DNA from: Fragum whitleyi
Taxonomy: Eukaryota > Mollusca > Bivalvia > Cardiida > Cardiidae
Reading direction: 5' to 3'
Length of the DNA stretch: 64,000 nt
Assembly (NCBI GenBank): GCA_948146395.1
Contig: OX411544.1
Span: 39,154,630-39,218,629 of the forward strand
This document shows positions 1 through 10,598 of this stretch, piece after piece; positions within the stretch are counted from its first letter, which is position 1, and each line of letters begins with the position of its first letter. Under the pieces are notes generated by a model that was not told where the DNA came from, did no database searches, and was given only the letters and a program-made list of their open reading frames with translations. Position numbers and translations under genes: made by a program.

Positions 1-278
1 TTATTTAAATGTTGTACCTCTAATCTGATAATACTTATTATTACAATAATTGTATCAATTAACTTTAATCATGGTCGTATTTATGCACGCAATTCATCTT
101 TAGAAAATCTTTTGTAAATTTGGAAATTGTTCAAAACATTTAGTCAATAACAATACTTCAATGTTTATCAAATTACACGAATGTTTAAAACAGTCTTCAA
201 CTCTTTTCTGAAGTTGATTTCTATGGGGTCCTACAGAAGTTTGCAAGTTTGCATTAGATAGTTTTGATAATCCTAGCT

Positions 279-559
279 ATGGGCCAACTTATTTCTCGCC
301 CGAAAGGGTCCCGATTTTGATGTTTTTCAGCCGGGCCACAATTTGAAACCCGGCCCTGTGTTCCGGCTGACAAGATGCTACAAACTGTTTTCAAATTATA
401 CCCGTTTTTGCAAGCATGCGCACGCGCAAAGGGGGGTATAAGTAGAAAACGGTTTGTAGCATCTTGTCAATCGGAACACAGGGCCGGGTTTCAAATTGTG
501 GCCCGGCTGAAAAACAACCAAATCGGGCCCCGCCCGGGGGAGAAATAAGTTGGCCCTAT
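279..559. mobile_element. GC-rich foldback element
   Basis: Two arms of about 128 bp (roughly 279-406 and 432-559) are inverted copies of each other at about 90% by eye. Outer ends read GGGCCAACTTATTTCTC and its complement, and the inner parts share GCCGGGCCACAATTTGAAA and TTGTAGCATCTTGT. The spacer holds GCATGCGCACGCGC. The arms are strikingly GC-rich against an AT-rich background. No coding capacity is present. It is probably a non-autonomous foldback or MITE-type element; I did not see a second copy in the window. Confidence 0.75.
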
Positions 560-570
560 ATATTCTTATA

Positions 571-647
571 TCGAGGCTTCAGTGCAAGACTGTACTAAGT
601 GTATATACAATGTATATACACTTAGTACACTCTTGCGCTAAACCCTC
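571..647. repeat. Small foldback (family K, copy 1)
   Basis: Nested inverted repeat. The outer arms read ATATCGAGGCTTCAGTGC and GCGCTAAACCCTCGATAT. The inner arms are TACTAAGTGTATATACA and its complement around a tiny loop. The outer sequence (ATATCGAGG...CAGTGC) is shared with the foldback at 53224-53309, so this looks like a small dispersed family. Confidence 0.6.
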
Positions 648-840
648 GATATGTGAGTCTCAGACTCGCAAAACCTGCATCCCTAAAAAGCCTATCGGAA
701 TCGCTATGTTCGAACCCCATCTACAGAAATCCTGGATAACGCCATTGACATAATAAGGTCAACCTTATAAGATGAAATATTTGGATAATGTATTGATTTA
801 AGATCGACTTAAGATACCAATACACATTATTTTAACGTTA

Positions 841-1187
841 CAGTTAACAACATCGAGAAATTGACTTTAATCTCTATCATAACCACTCCAAGTCACTCGC
901 TAAGCGCACCATTCATTCATTCCAAACACTCACTCAAGCCGCTCGAAAACGCTCCAACTCACTTAAAAATATGGAATCAACAACGCCATTCAAAATAAAT
1001 AAAGCTAGGAAAAAAAATCGAGAATTCACTGACATAATTCAAGTTGTAAGCGCATGATATGTTCTTGAAAAAAATAGGCAGTTATTTATCGAACTTGTTT
1101 GCATGATTAATTCAAGGGAGGTAATAAATATCACTACTTTTGTTTTATTCAAGGGAGATAATAGATATCACTACTTTGGTGCGAAGT
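841..1187 (+). mobile_element. CAGTTA/TA MITE (family B, copy 1, 3'-truncated)
   Basis: Starts TA|CAGTTAACAACATCGAGAAATTGAC, the terminal inverted repeat of a 440-bp family found seven times here. It continues with the family's internal motifs (CATTCATTCCAAACACTCACTC, then AAGGGAGGTAATAAATATC). The right half is lost; instead the AAGGGAG(G/A)TAATA motif occurs twice. The 5' TA fits a Tc1/mariner-type target site. Confidence 0.75.
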
Positions 1188-1350
1188 TATATACAAAGCA
1201 GAATCCTCGGGCTTCAAACTCGGATGTGTCCTTTTGCACGTAACTCCTCCCAAATTAGACTTTCTTCATTGACAAATCACGGCGAAATAAAAGTTATTTC
1301 GTTATCATACATGTAAAGGTTCATTTCAGACCTTAATCCCAAGTACAACA

Positions 1351-1512
1351 ATGACTTCACAGCGTAGACAGATCTTATCCTACGGGGACAACAACAATCT
1401 ACTGCCCGTTACAATAAAGGACAAATATAAACCGAAAGGAAAGAGTTTTATGGAGGAATGGGAGGAGAGAAAAGAACAACTACGTAACGGGGACTCTCGG
1501 AACCAAGCACAT
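1351..1512 (+). CDS. Candidate first coding exon, possibly of the palmitoyltransferase gene
   Basis: A 54-codon open segment beginning ATGACTTC after CAACA and ending exactly at a strong donor, CAT|GTAAGT (donor 1513-1518), in phase 0. The peptide is hydrophilic and charged, with a KGKSFMEEWEERKEQLRNG core, and looks more protein-like than the many AT-driven open frames around it. A possible acceptor (TTCATTTCAG) lies at 1320-1329. The next good acceptor in phase 0 is at 3971-3972, directly in front of the DHHC reading frame, so splicing would add a 54-residue cytosolic N-terminus. I do not recognise the peptide. It could be the first exon of another gene or a chance open frame. Confidence 0.4.
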
Positions 1513-1579
1513 GTAAGTCATACGAGTGTTACACGACTCTACTTTCAGCGTCTTTCAAAAAACAACCGAAACTTTGCTG

Positions 1580-1752
1580 ACGCCGTCATTATCATGATTA
1601 TAGACCTATGTGGAATAGCAGCTGGAGGCTAGGAAAGGATGTAATCGTAATTCTTGTGAGAAATACCAGGAATCCATTGTTAGGTGCTCCAGCCGCCGCG
1701 ATATAAGTGAAAAAAATATTGAAAGTGGTGTAAAATCCCATTCAAATAGACA
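1580..1752 (+). mobile_element. tRNA-derived SINE remnant (family S1)
   Basis: Shares the SINE body of the copies at 40450 and 62805: GACCTATGT..ATAGCAGCTGGAGGCT, then GAGAAATACCAGGAA, then a tail near AAATCCCATTCAAATA. Only a trace of the tRNA head (CGCCGTCAT) remains and the B box is missing, so the copy is internally deleted or 5'-truncated. It lies inside the putative intron 1513-3972. Confidence 0.7.
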
Positions 1753-2013
1753 AACAAACAAATCGTCCCACTCTGAGATTTAGCAGGGTTTTAATGGGCG
1801 CAGGTTTTGTGAGTCTGAGACTCTTAAATATGTGGTCAGGACTCTCAAAACTGCCGATGCTTGTCCGCAAGACCCTCTGAGGATGAACTTCAGAGATGAA
1901 TCGAAGACCAGTCTTCAATTCTTCTCTGAAGTTGATACTTCAAAGTACATATCTCTACAATACCTTATATGGCTCCATCAAGAGAAAATTTAACATCAAC
2001 CCCAAACATAGTT

Positions 2014-2046
2014 ATAATAATGATAATAATAATAATAATAATGATG

Positions 2047-2117
<71 letters not shown>

Positions 2118-2240
2118 TATTATTATTATTATTATCATTATTATTATTTCTTTATTTAGAGAATGTAGGTCATTAAGTTTACATCATACACAAATAAATG
2201 AATGAAAAAACTTATTTACAATGAGGTCTTCTGTGAAAAA
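2014..2240. repeat. (AAT)n/(ATT)n microsatellite with SINE-like tail
   Basis: An almost pure AAT tract of about 45 units switches to ATT near 2115 and is followed by CTTTATTTAGAGAATGTAGG...AACTTATTTACA. The same order, AAT tract then a TTTATTTAAAGAAGGTAGCAC...CTTATTTACA tail, occurs at 18773-18912 next to a recognisable SINE. This is therefore probably the 3' end of a minus-strand retroposon carrying an expanded ATT tail. Confidence 0.75.
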
Positions 2241-2586
2241 AGAAAGTAACATGACAATGCTAATGAACCGGTAACTGGTTCGATGATTTTAGAAAACAAT
2301 GATATGAAATGAATATATGTCAGCAGAATTTAAATCAATTACGATACTATTGATCCCGAACGGGATTTTTATTGCATTAATATTACATGAGGATAGCTCA
2401 AAAGAAATTAGTCCGCATTTAAAGCAGTGAATTCCAAAACTTAAGTTTGGACCCATATGAGAATAACTTGGAGTCCTTGGGACCCCATATTGTTGATGTG
2501 ACACTAAAACCGTGGTTTAGGATCGGTCTCATAACGCCCTTCTTGCGTTAGTGCCAAGATCATGACGCGGAAGAAGTGTATATTTT

Positions 2587-2907
2587 ATCTTATAACTATA
2601 CAAATATCCGTATGATAACATCCCGTATGATATTTTTTATGATATCACATAGTTATTTTTAGAACATGATATAATGTAGTTATTTTTAGAAACTCGCATT
2701 TCAGTTAGAAACACCGACGAAAACAAGACAAAAATAGGTTATCAGATAAATATAATACGTACTTAGTGTATTGTATGAAAAAAAAATTATCAAACTCGGT
2801 TGTGAGAATTGATAATTGTCTCGGCAGAGTCTCAACAATTTTCAATTCTCCCAACCTCGTTAGATATTTTTTTTTCATATAATACACTAAGTACATATTA
2901 TATATGT
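2587..2907 (+). mobile_element. Non-autonomous repeat element (family E, copy 1)
   Basis: Begins ATCTTATAACTATACAAATATCCG and ends in a hairpin-bearing terminus: ACTTAGTGTATTGTATG...CATATAATACACTAAGT. Internal arms AATTGATAATTGTCTCGGC and CAACCTCGTTAGATAT fold back on the first half. Other copies lie at 16711-17030 (same strand) and 38010-38338 (opposite strand), all close to 320 bp. No coding capacity. Confidence 0.75.
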
Positions 2908-3972
2908 CTGTACTCGTGGACCTTAGTCACAATTCTTATTTGTTGTCAACAAATCAAGTTTAATACGAAAATTTTAACTCGATATTAGCCGAGTAATTCG
3001 AAACTAATGAATTTAGATATTAGAAAAATTCGGCGAATACATCGGTTGCTAGGGAATGCTATGACGCTTTAAAACTGTTTCACTTCAAAACGAATGTTTT
3101 GTGGATTATATATACACAGCGTAACCATAACCCTGTTGAATTTAAATTTGTTTCAAAGAAATTGACAGTTTTTGGGACACTGTCCTCTATTTAACCCAAC
3201 TATTCTCGTATTGAATAAGAAAAATTTAAAGATAGGATAAGATTGTCCGCCTGTGCAGACCGATCGCAGTCTTTACTGTCTACCGAAGCTTAGTGTTTAG
3301 CATGAATATATCATGAACAGTAGGAATAGGGTTTAATGGACAGTGGTTGCTATAAAGTTGCTATTAAGCGGAGGTTTCTAATGTCTGATAATCCAGTTTT
3401 AGCCAGTATCCCAATCTTGGAAGTGTGCAAGTACATCGTTGGCATTAGAACCAACCATGGATACATTTATAAATACATTGTGGATAAATTTTAAGATTTT
3501 TGCTTCAGAATATTAAATCAAAAAAGATGATGAGACAATTTGTTAATTTCATTGAGGCATGAAACAAAAAAAATTAATTGCATTTCTGTATGATTTCGCT
3601 GTTCCTGTGTGTGTTTATACAAGTTGTGATTCGGTTTTAAGTTTCTTATTTTCAGTTTTCATACCGCAATGAAATCAACAAATATTCTCTCCATCTCTTA
3701 AAAGAAATATGCAGATACTTTACGTCATTATAGAATATTGACAAAGATAACTTCAGAGATAAAATACAAATTGATTTCAATAAGAAAATAAACAACAAAA
3801 AAACACTCTACTATTGCAGAAAGTCATTTGGTGTTAGACATACTTTGAATTCAGTTACCCACCTATATAGATTGTATCGGAACAGCTTTTCTTTAATTCG
3901 TACATTTATTTTCATATATAAGAATAAACCATCAAAGGATATATTATTAAACTGTTTCTTTTACGTTTTCAG
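2908..3972. other. AT-rich non-coding stretch (putative intron)
   Basis: No credible exon. At about 3528-3690 an imperfect inverted pair (CAATTTGTTAATTTCATTG and CAATGAAATCAACAAATA) resembles the foldback at 13437-13552. It ends in a convincing 3' splice site: ATTATTAAAC as a branch-like sequence, then CTGTTTCTTTTACGTTTTCAG. Confidence 0.55.
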
Positions 3973-4899
3973 AATTCTATGAAGATTATTGTCAGTTTTC
4001 ACGTGCCAACCTATATCTACGTAATGATGAACTATATCGTTCCATATTTATTCGAGAGTTATCACCCTTGGTCACAGTATTATTTCAAAGTGTTCCTTTG
4101 GTTTATAATGATGAATGGACTAGCAAATTATCTCTGTGTAATGTTATATACATCTTTCTACATAAAGACTAAAGACAACCCTTATTTATCACTAAAAGAT
4201 CGGAATGGTAATTCACCGGAAACATTTGTGGATCTAATAGAAAGACAAACTTCATCAAACTCGTCAACAAAGAATCAAGTGTGTCCCATTTTTTCGAAAG
4301 ACGGCGAACTCGATTGGACGTTTTGTGAAAAATGTGACTTCTACGTTCCACCTCGAACGCATCACTGCAAGTACTGTAAGAAGTGTGTTTTAAAGAGGGA
4401 TCACCATTGTTTTATTGTTGGACAATGTGTGGGGTTCAAAAATCAACGATATTTCATTATGATGTTATTCTACCTTCTAGTCATTGGCGTTGTCGGTGGT
4501 TCAATAACGGTACTATATATTTATCAAGAAATTCTACCAGCCTCAAACTCATGGTTAAATCTCATTTTCCCTATTAACATTGTAAGATGGTTTTTCGGCT
4601 ACGTCGATTTTCTGGAAACATTACTAGTCACACACTGTTATATATACCTCTTGTATATCTTATTGGGATTTATATATTTTCCATCTCAGTTAAAGTTCGC
4701 TATGATTGGTAAAACTATGTTAGAGCTAGCCAAGGAGCTACCAATTAGAAACTCAAACTCCTGGAAGCGAAATCTCGAGTCAGTGTTTGGTGATTGTTGG
4801 TATCTTAACTTTGTGTTCCCTATGGTGTTGATATTCAGACAGAGGGACGATGGGGTGCACTGGGAAGGTGTCAAAAAGGAACACGGGTCTATAAAATAG
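3973..4899 (+). CDS. DHHC palmitoyltransferase, ZDHHC24-like
   Basis: Transfers a fatty acyl group (typically palmitate) from acyl-CoA to cysteines of cytosolic or membrane proteins, acting as an integral membrane enzyme, probably in the Golgi, ER or plasma membrane. Numbering from ATG 3979 gives 306 residues. Hydrophobic segments lie at about 8-27, 36-60, 158-182 and 205-236. The cysteine-rich zinc domain is C116-x2-C119, H129-C130-x2-C133-x2-C136, and DHHC at 141-144 (catalytic C144) followed by C150. After the last membrane segment, KTMLE (245-249) sits where ZDHHC24 has its TTxE motif, and SWKRNLESVFG..W..NFVFP then DDGVHW matches the conserved ZDHHC24-type C-terminus. An acceptor AG at 3971-3972 makes this an exon reading in frame from AAT TCT into ATG 3979, so the true start may be upstream. 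The frame is intact. Confidence 0.9.
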   Translation, partial: NSMKIIVSFHVPTYIYVMMNYIVPYLFESYHPWSQYYFKVFLWFIMMNGLANYLCVMLYTSFYIKTKDNPYLSLKDRNGNSPETFVDLIERQTSSNSSTKNQVCPIFSKDGELDWTFCEKCDFYVPPRTHHCKYCKKCVLKRDHHCFIVGQCVGFKNQRYFIMMLFYLLVIGVVGGSITVLYIYQEILPASNSWLNLIFPINIVRWFFGYVDFLETLLVTHCYIYLLYILLGFIYFPSQLKFAMIGKTMLELAKELPIRNSNSWKRNLESVFGDCWYLNFVFPMVLIFRQRDDGVHWEGVKKEHGSIK

Positions 4900-5684
4900 G
4901 ATATTTAAAGATGACACCTTATGTTTCAAACTCGATCAACTAGAAAACTAGAGGTGTCTAGAAGTGTATTGGTGCTTATCACTGAAATGAATGCCAAACA
5001 AGAGGCACAAGGGGGTCTGTATAACTCCACTGGCTTTAACATGTCAAGATCTGATAACCAAGATAGAATTCAAATGACTGAAGTTCAAACGGAATTCCGA
5101 CAATTCAAACTGGTGTTTCTTGTCTTCAACATTGGTTCTCTTTGAGGGCTATCATCAGTGAACTTTTATCTGCTTGTATAACTAATATACAGAATAACAC
5201 GGAAGAAGACATCATCACTCAAATTTTTACCAATCTTTATACTCAAATGGTTAACTACATTTTGTTACATTCATAACCAGTCAAAATTGGTTTAGACCGA
5301 TTAGAATTCCACCAAAGAAAAGAGCCAAATACGATAGAGACAACATTCACGGAGTGAAGAATAGCTCAACAAGAGGGAAACGGGAAATAATCAAGGAACA
5401 ACTTTAGTGTTGCATAAACAGACTTATCTTCCTTTGACCATTTTTTTTGATAATACATCTATTCAGCTATTCATATAGATGAAAACTTACAAATAAAATT
5501 GAAATATACAGTCGAATCTGGATTAGTACATTTTACCTCGTGCAATTGTCCTCCCTACCGTGAACAGCAGCCAATTATGAAATGCAGCCAGAGGAAACTC
5601 CAAACGGTCATGTTTACTCTAAGATAAAAGTACCAAGTACAGCAACCAGTCTTGATTATACAAAAAGACCTTCACACATTTGAG
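4900..5684 (+). other. Probable 3' UTR and downstream spacer of the DHHC gene
   Basis: No convincing coding sequence follows the TAG at 4897-4899; the 74-codon open frame at 4921-5145 shows no family features. The sequence is unique within the window down to the repeat at 5685. A canonical AATAAA lies at 5492-5497, a plausible cleavage signal that would give a 3' UTR of about 0.6 kb. Confidence 0.45.
5492..5497 (+). promoter_or_regulatory. Candidate polyadenylation signal AATAAA
   Basis: A canonical hexamer about 600 bp after the DHHC stop codon in an AT-rich context. I noticed no other AATAAA between the stop codon and this site. In AT-rich DNA the hexamer is common by chance, so this is a position-based suggestion only. 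Confidence 0.35.
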
Positions 5685-5916
5685 CTTGTGTGTGAGATTT
5701 CCAACAATTTCAAATGTGCACAAAGCCAAGACTCCGATCAGCCTGTGCAGCCACACAGTCTGATCAGAGGTTTTTTCTACGCGCTGAATAGGTGGATATG
5801 GACCTAAAATTGCTGCTCACAACCCAAGATTGGTTTAATACACTGTGCGATAGTCCAGGCGCTCAAACGTCTGATCTTTACGCACACATGAAATTGTTGG
5901 AAATGTCACGCACAGG
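5685..5916. mobile_element. MITE with TGAGCCTGTGCGTGAC ends (family A, copy 1)
   Basis: Left end CTTGTGTGTGAGATTTCCAAC..., right end complementary (GAAATTGTTGGAAATGTCACGCACAGG). An internal hairpin is formed by GATCAGCCTGTGCAGCC and CACACAGTCTGATCAGAG. The same structure recurs at 8532, 26517 and 40724 with 230-242 bp lengths. Non-coding; terminal inverted repeats of about 30 bp. Confidence 0.8.
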
Positions 5917-6014
5917 GTCATTTGCGTCAATGAAATTTTGTACATTGATAACCCGTTCTTTTCTTCTTTACCTATACATTAAGTATATAGAGGATATTGA
6001 ATGAGTGGTCATGG

Positions 6015-6415
6015 AATACCGAATTTATAAAACGAGTCATTTATAAACAGGTAAAAACGAGGCTGTGCCGAGTTTTTATCTGTTTTAGATGACGAGTTTA
6101 ATAAATTCCGTATTTTATTAGCACAAATTTTAAATTCTATTTATAATATGACCCGAATTTTGGTGATAGAACGAGAAAATTACGGTATTTATCAATTCAT
6201 GTTATTCCGCGAAACATATAACGTCGTTTGCAAAATGACGTCAGCAGATCCATAATGATGTCTTTTTTTATCAAAAATATAACGTTGTTCTTCGTTCTTA
6301 GCTCATTTGCATAGTTATTCCACTAGTGTAATAACACTCGTGTAATATCAAAAATATCTAACGGTGTTTTTTCACTCCCGAGTAGTAAATCATATCATAA
6401 ATTCTATAAGCTGTG
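6015..6415. mobile_element. Dispersed repeat (family F, copy 1)
   Basis: Shares ATAATATGACCCGAATTTT, GCGAAACATAT, CACTAGTGTAATAACAC and CGTGTAATATCAAAAATA in the same order with 17930-18245. The left part also folds on itself (AAACGAGTCATTTATAAACAG against CTGTTTTAGATGACGAGTTT). No coding capacity and no recognised superfamily. Confidence 0.65.
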
Positions 6416-7429
6416 TCGAGAAAACCCGAGGTATTGCTAAAGCCTTTGTGTCGTCGTCGTTGTCGTCGTTCGAAAACATTCTATGATATTTCTGTTTTTT
6501 GACGGCATTCATCTGAAACTTGACACACGTAATCTTTACTCTAAAACGGGATTACTCTCGGTGCATTTTGTGCGAATAAATCAACTCTTGTGACTTATGC
6601 TTCTAACCAATAATAGTATATAGCACTCAACAGCTGGGCATAGGCACATGTAGGCACTGCTCTTGTTGTAAGAGTTTAACCTTCTTTTCCTTAGATTGTT
6701 TGTATTATCCGGCACTTGCAGTCAAACGTTAAACTAGAGGCGCTTGAGCGCCTGAATCGCTCCACAGGCCTGAATATCCTGATATTGATTATTAGAGGAT
6801 GATAAGGCTGTATAAAACAAGGATCATTACAGTGAAATTTGTCTGAAATCCAAAAATAAAAATTTCAACACTTACAGAATGTTACTGCACAAGTCTGGTA
6901 CTTTTTCCACAAAACTTTGATTGTAGATCTTTCTTCTTTTCATTAAACAGCTTTGCACGTGCTTTCATAAGAATGAATAACAAGCGATATTGATTGCAAT
7001 ATATATTTTATTTATTGATGAAATATGTCGGTAATTGTTATTTAAGCATTTTTTCCACAGAGGTCAAACTCGGGTCAAATAAACAACGGTATACTTCACA
7101 AAAATTGTTTGTCATCAAAACAAAATTCTAACTAATGATGATAAGAAGTAAAATATTAAATCCAATATACTTATTCTGCCCAATGCCTTAGAGTGCAGTC
7201 AACTCAGCCCTTCCTACCCCACTCTGATCCTCAGCAGGCCACTTTACACCAATTGGCCTCATTGTGCAGAGTCACCCTTTGTTACACTAAACTGACCAAT
7301 TCTCAGGGGGTATCTCAGGATCTCTATTTCACCTAATGTTTCTACACATTTAGTTTCCAACAAAGCTTATGTTCCTTCTAACCTACAATTTTTACACCTA
7401 TTAAATTTAATGAGACTAAAAAAAATCAT
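6416..7429. other. Non-coding stretch
   Basis: No gene seen. A short GTCGTCGTCGTTGTCGTCG trinucleotide patch lies near 6450-6470, followed by ordinary AT-rich sequence with no repeat partner I could find in the window. Confidence 0.5.
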
Positions 7430-8200
7430 CATTTAGGTGATACCAAAAGGGTGAACAAATATTCACTTTATATGTGGAAATGTCCTCTGCCAATAAAAAG
7501 CATGCTATTCATCTAATCAAATATTTTTTGAAGTCTGATACAACTTTACAGTAATTAAATTCCGATGATATTTGGTTGAAATCCATCTGTTTAAACTTTT
7601 AAGAAAAGTTTGTTTTACCCTATATTGGATATCACACCATATAATATATCAAAAGGAATGACCTCTGACAATAAAAGACATGTTTTGCATCTGATCAAAA
7701 TAATTTTTTGAAGACTGATAAAGGATCACTAAAGAATCAATCCAGTGAAATTCGGTTGATATCCATCAGTTAGATTCTGAGAAAATGATTTTCAAAGTTT
7801 TCACTATAAAACATATAAAAAATTGATCTCCGCCCATAAAATACACATTTTTCATCTGATCACAATACTTTTTTGTAGACTGATAGAGGGTCACTAAAGG
7901 AAAACTCATGTGAGGTTTGGTTAAAATCCATAAATTAGTTTCTATAAAAAGCCATCTATTACCATGTATGGAAATTAGCCGCGCCTCCTACAGCCAAGAT
8001 TTTCAACCGATTAAAATTCTTTGAAGGAATCTGATAGAGGGTCATCCAAGGAACATTCCTGTGAAATTTGATGGAAATCCATCCAGTACTTTATGGAAAG
8101 AAGATTTTTAAAGTAAAAGTTTACGGACGGACGTACGGACGGCGGACACCTGCCATAGCAGTAGCCCGCTGGCCTTTTGGCCAGTGGTGCAAAAAACGTG
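7430..8200 (+). mobile_element. Pearl-like element with degenerate 150-173-bp core repeats
   Basis: Four diverged tandem units are marked by CTGATA(A/G)AGG(G)TCA (about 7533, 7707, 7880 and 8030), each followed by GTGAAATTTGGTTGAAATCCATC-like sequence. The last unit leads into GTTTACGGACGGACGTACGG, then a 3' flank containing the hairpin CTGGCCTTTTGGCCAG. Core repeats, an ACGG microsatellite and a conserved flank are the described layout of bivalve pearl elements. Assignment rests on architecture, not on alignment. Confidence 0.65.
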
Positions 8201-8531
8201 TGCGGTTCTCTTGTTTTTTAAGTTTTTATTAGGTTTTAGATAGATTCCATAATGTGAGGTTGCTTTTATAACAAACGGAATTTACGTTTGAGTAAAATAA
8301 ACAACGAAAAAATCTAGAGCAAGCAGGGTTTTTTTATGATTGCTAGATATCAGCGAGAATTTTCATTTCAAAACTTGCTTTTAATACGAGTTGACGAGAA
8401 AATAACGAAAGCCCTTAAAAACATTTAATTAACAGGTTGGGACAAAGAAGGATAAGGTTTACTATGCTAACCGTGATACAGTAAATAAGAGTTATTTCCC
8501 TTGTATTACCTCTAGTCTTTTGAAATCTCAT

Positions 8532-8772
8532 TGAGCATGTACGTGCGATTTTCAACAATTTGAAAATACGCGCAAAACAAAAACTCTGACCAGCCTGTGC
8601 ATCCGCACAGTCTAACCAGAGTCTTCATTATGCAGTTAGTAGCTAAATAAGATCTTAAAATATCTGTACAGACAATTAGGTTTTTTTATATATACACTAT
8701 ATGGCTGCCAACGCTACTCAATGTTTGCACCTTACGCACATTTCAAATTGTTGGAAATGTCACGCACAGGCT
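8532..8772. mobile_element. Family A MITE, copy 2
   Basis: Begins TGAGCATGTACGTGCGATTTT and ends AAATTGTTGGAAATGTCACG then CACAGGCTA. The internal hairpin is CAGCCTGTGCATCCGCACAGTCT. Same length and layout as the copy at 5685. Confidence 0.8.
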
Positions 8773-9344
8773 AAATTTTCATTGTCAGTACATAACGTCT
8801 GTACTTATCGCCTACGTCGATGGGCTACGAAAACATCGTAACTCCAGTAATGTCTAGAGCTTTAGTTTATTTTTCTAGATCACATATTTGATTTGTTGTG
8901 CGACCATGAAGATATAATTATTTCACTTTTTTATATCTCTCCGAAAGACACGGGATATTGCATGGTTGTTTCTCTTTTTCGATGTTTCAGTCCTTCCGCC
9001 CGTCCGTCTGTATCGAATTGGTATTTTCAAGAGCATAACTACGAAACATATGGATTAGATGCATTTCTGAAAATCATTCACCTGGTCAAAATCAGGATGT
9101 AACTAACTAGGAACGAGTTCATGTTAATGTTGTTATAGTGTCATCGGGATGGATTAATAATTTATTCGAATTCAGTTTTCATCTAAAACAAATACACTGC
9201 TTTATCATAGTAAAGCACGTTCGAGTGACGGGGCATCGGGCGGTAGATGACGTTTGTAATTCATGTTGATCAAACCAGGAAATTTGTTATAATGCATGTA
9301 GATCAACCATCAACCATTTCGGAGAATTATTAGGACTATATCAT
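8773..9344. other. Non-coding stretch
   Basis: No gene features. The 69-codon open frame at 8893-9102 has no recognisable motif. Contains CCGCCCGTCCGTCTGT at about 8997, a pyrimidine-strand echo of the ACGG microsatellites seen elsewhere. Confidence 0.45.
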
Positions 9345-9568
9345 TTTTACCCTTTGCTGTTTAATCCCTGCTTTTTACGTGCCTGTGATTTGATGATTGA
9401 GAAAACATTGTGAAAAAAGAAGAAATTGCTTCTGACAAGCAATTTCTTCTTTTCCACACTATTTTCTACCCTACTGAATGGTTATTTTTCAAATTAAATC
9501 CACTTTAAATTTTCGTCTGTAAAACCTTTGAATTTGGACAGGTCGAAAATTTTGTAAAACCGTTACAG
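9345..9568 (+). repeat. Dispersed repeat G, copy 1 (inverted partner at 57.5 kb)
   Basis: Contains the hairpin AAGAAATTGCTTCTGACAAG plus CAATTTCTTCTT, flanked by CCTTTGCTGTTTAATCCC... and CTACCCTACTGAATGGTTAT...AAATTTTGTAAAACCG. The complement of the whole 220-bp block, including flanks beyond the hairpin, occurs at 57515-57765. Confidence 0.75.
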
Positions 9569-9639
9569 GAAAGTGTTAATCGTCTGTGTGAGCTTCATTC
9601 ATTTCCAACGCAAATTTGCTGCGTTTATCTGTAGCCCCG

Positions 9640-10015
9640 TGTCTGTGGGTATTATCCATGATTAATGCCATGGCAGGGCGGGGCCTAAGTAACGGTTCAT
9701 TGCATTTAAGGTTAAGGTAAATCAGGTTATATTTAAGCAACTTACTTCTACAGAGTCGACACAAATAACTCGAATCCTAAAATCGTAAATTGGTAACCAA
9801 ATCCTCGTAACTTCAGCTTAAACAAGCTGAAGTTACGAGGATTTGGTAACCAAACGATGAAATGCGTTCACTCTCTCTAAGCACGTGAATCCTCTAGGTT
9901 AATCACAGTTATTTGCATGCGTTAACAATAAAGAACCCAAAGTTTTGAGAAGTAAACTCGCCAAATTACGTAACGGTTAAGCCCCGCCCTGCCAGTTCAT
10001 TAATTACGCAGAATA
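9640..10015. mobile_element. Foldback element with 30-bp central hairpin
   Basis: Outer arms GGCAGGGCGGGGCCTAAGTA (about 9671) and TAACGGTTAAGCCCCGCCCT (about 9967) are inverted. At the centre, 9790-9853, a 30-bp stem with one mismatch and an AAAC loop (GTAACTTCAGCTT|AAAC|AAGCTGAAGTTAC) extends out to GGTAACC on both sides. It appears to be a nested foldback of unknown family, non-coding. Confidence 0.6.
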
Positions 10016-10598
10016 TCGTCGAGTTATTATCAGAGTTTATGTTGACAAAGTTGTATTAGATTACATACCATTATGAAGATATTGTTCAATACTTCAAATA
10101 GACTTGTAATTTGACCTATTGACTGATCGCTGAACCCGGTTAAATTCAATGATATTTACAAACCGGCCCATTGTTCGGTTATGTAATCCTGGTTAAGAAG
10201 GCGAAAGTGTTACATTTTGATATTACATTTATCATATTTGACCGGCCACGAAAAATAGGACCGTTTCCGAATTAATATACAGTATTCAGAGGATAATGAA
10301 CAATCCATCATCACGAGTTAATGGGTATCGAGTCGATAACTTCTTCGCGAAAAAGATAAGTAAAACGTTCGTAGCCCTTGGTTCGACAAAGATGCGAACA
10401 AACATACATTTAGAAAAGTAACAGAGCATGTGTTTGAAATAGCAACGACGTTAGCGAAAACCACTAAGCTAGACGGGTTGTGCACTACAACAATCTGATT
10501 AAGATGAGAATCAAATTAACCAAAGTACCTAAAAGATTCTTCCACGATGAGGAAATGAGCCATTCGTTAGCTTAAGCAATTCCAATGGATAATAGGTA
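10016..10598. other. Non-coding stretch
   Basis: AT-rich sequence with no credible open frame. I see no copy of it elsewhere in the window. Confidence 0.5.

Noticed and set aside
1896..2205. Asn/Tyr-rich and Ile-rich open frames
   Set aside because: They are translations of the AAT/ATT microsatellite; no coding signal outside the repeat.
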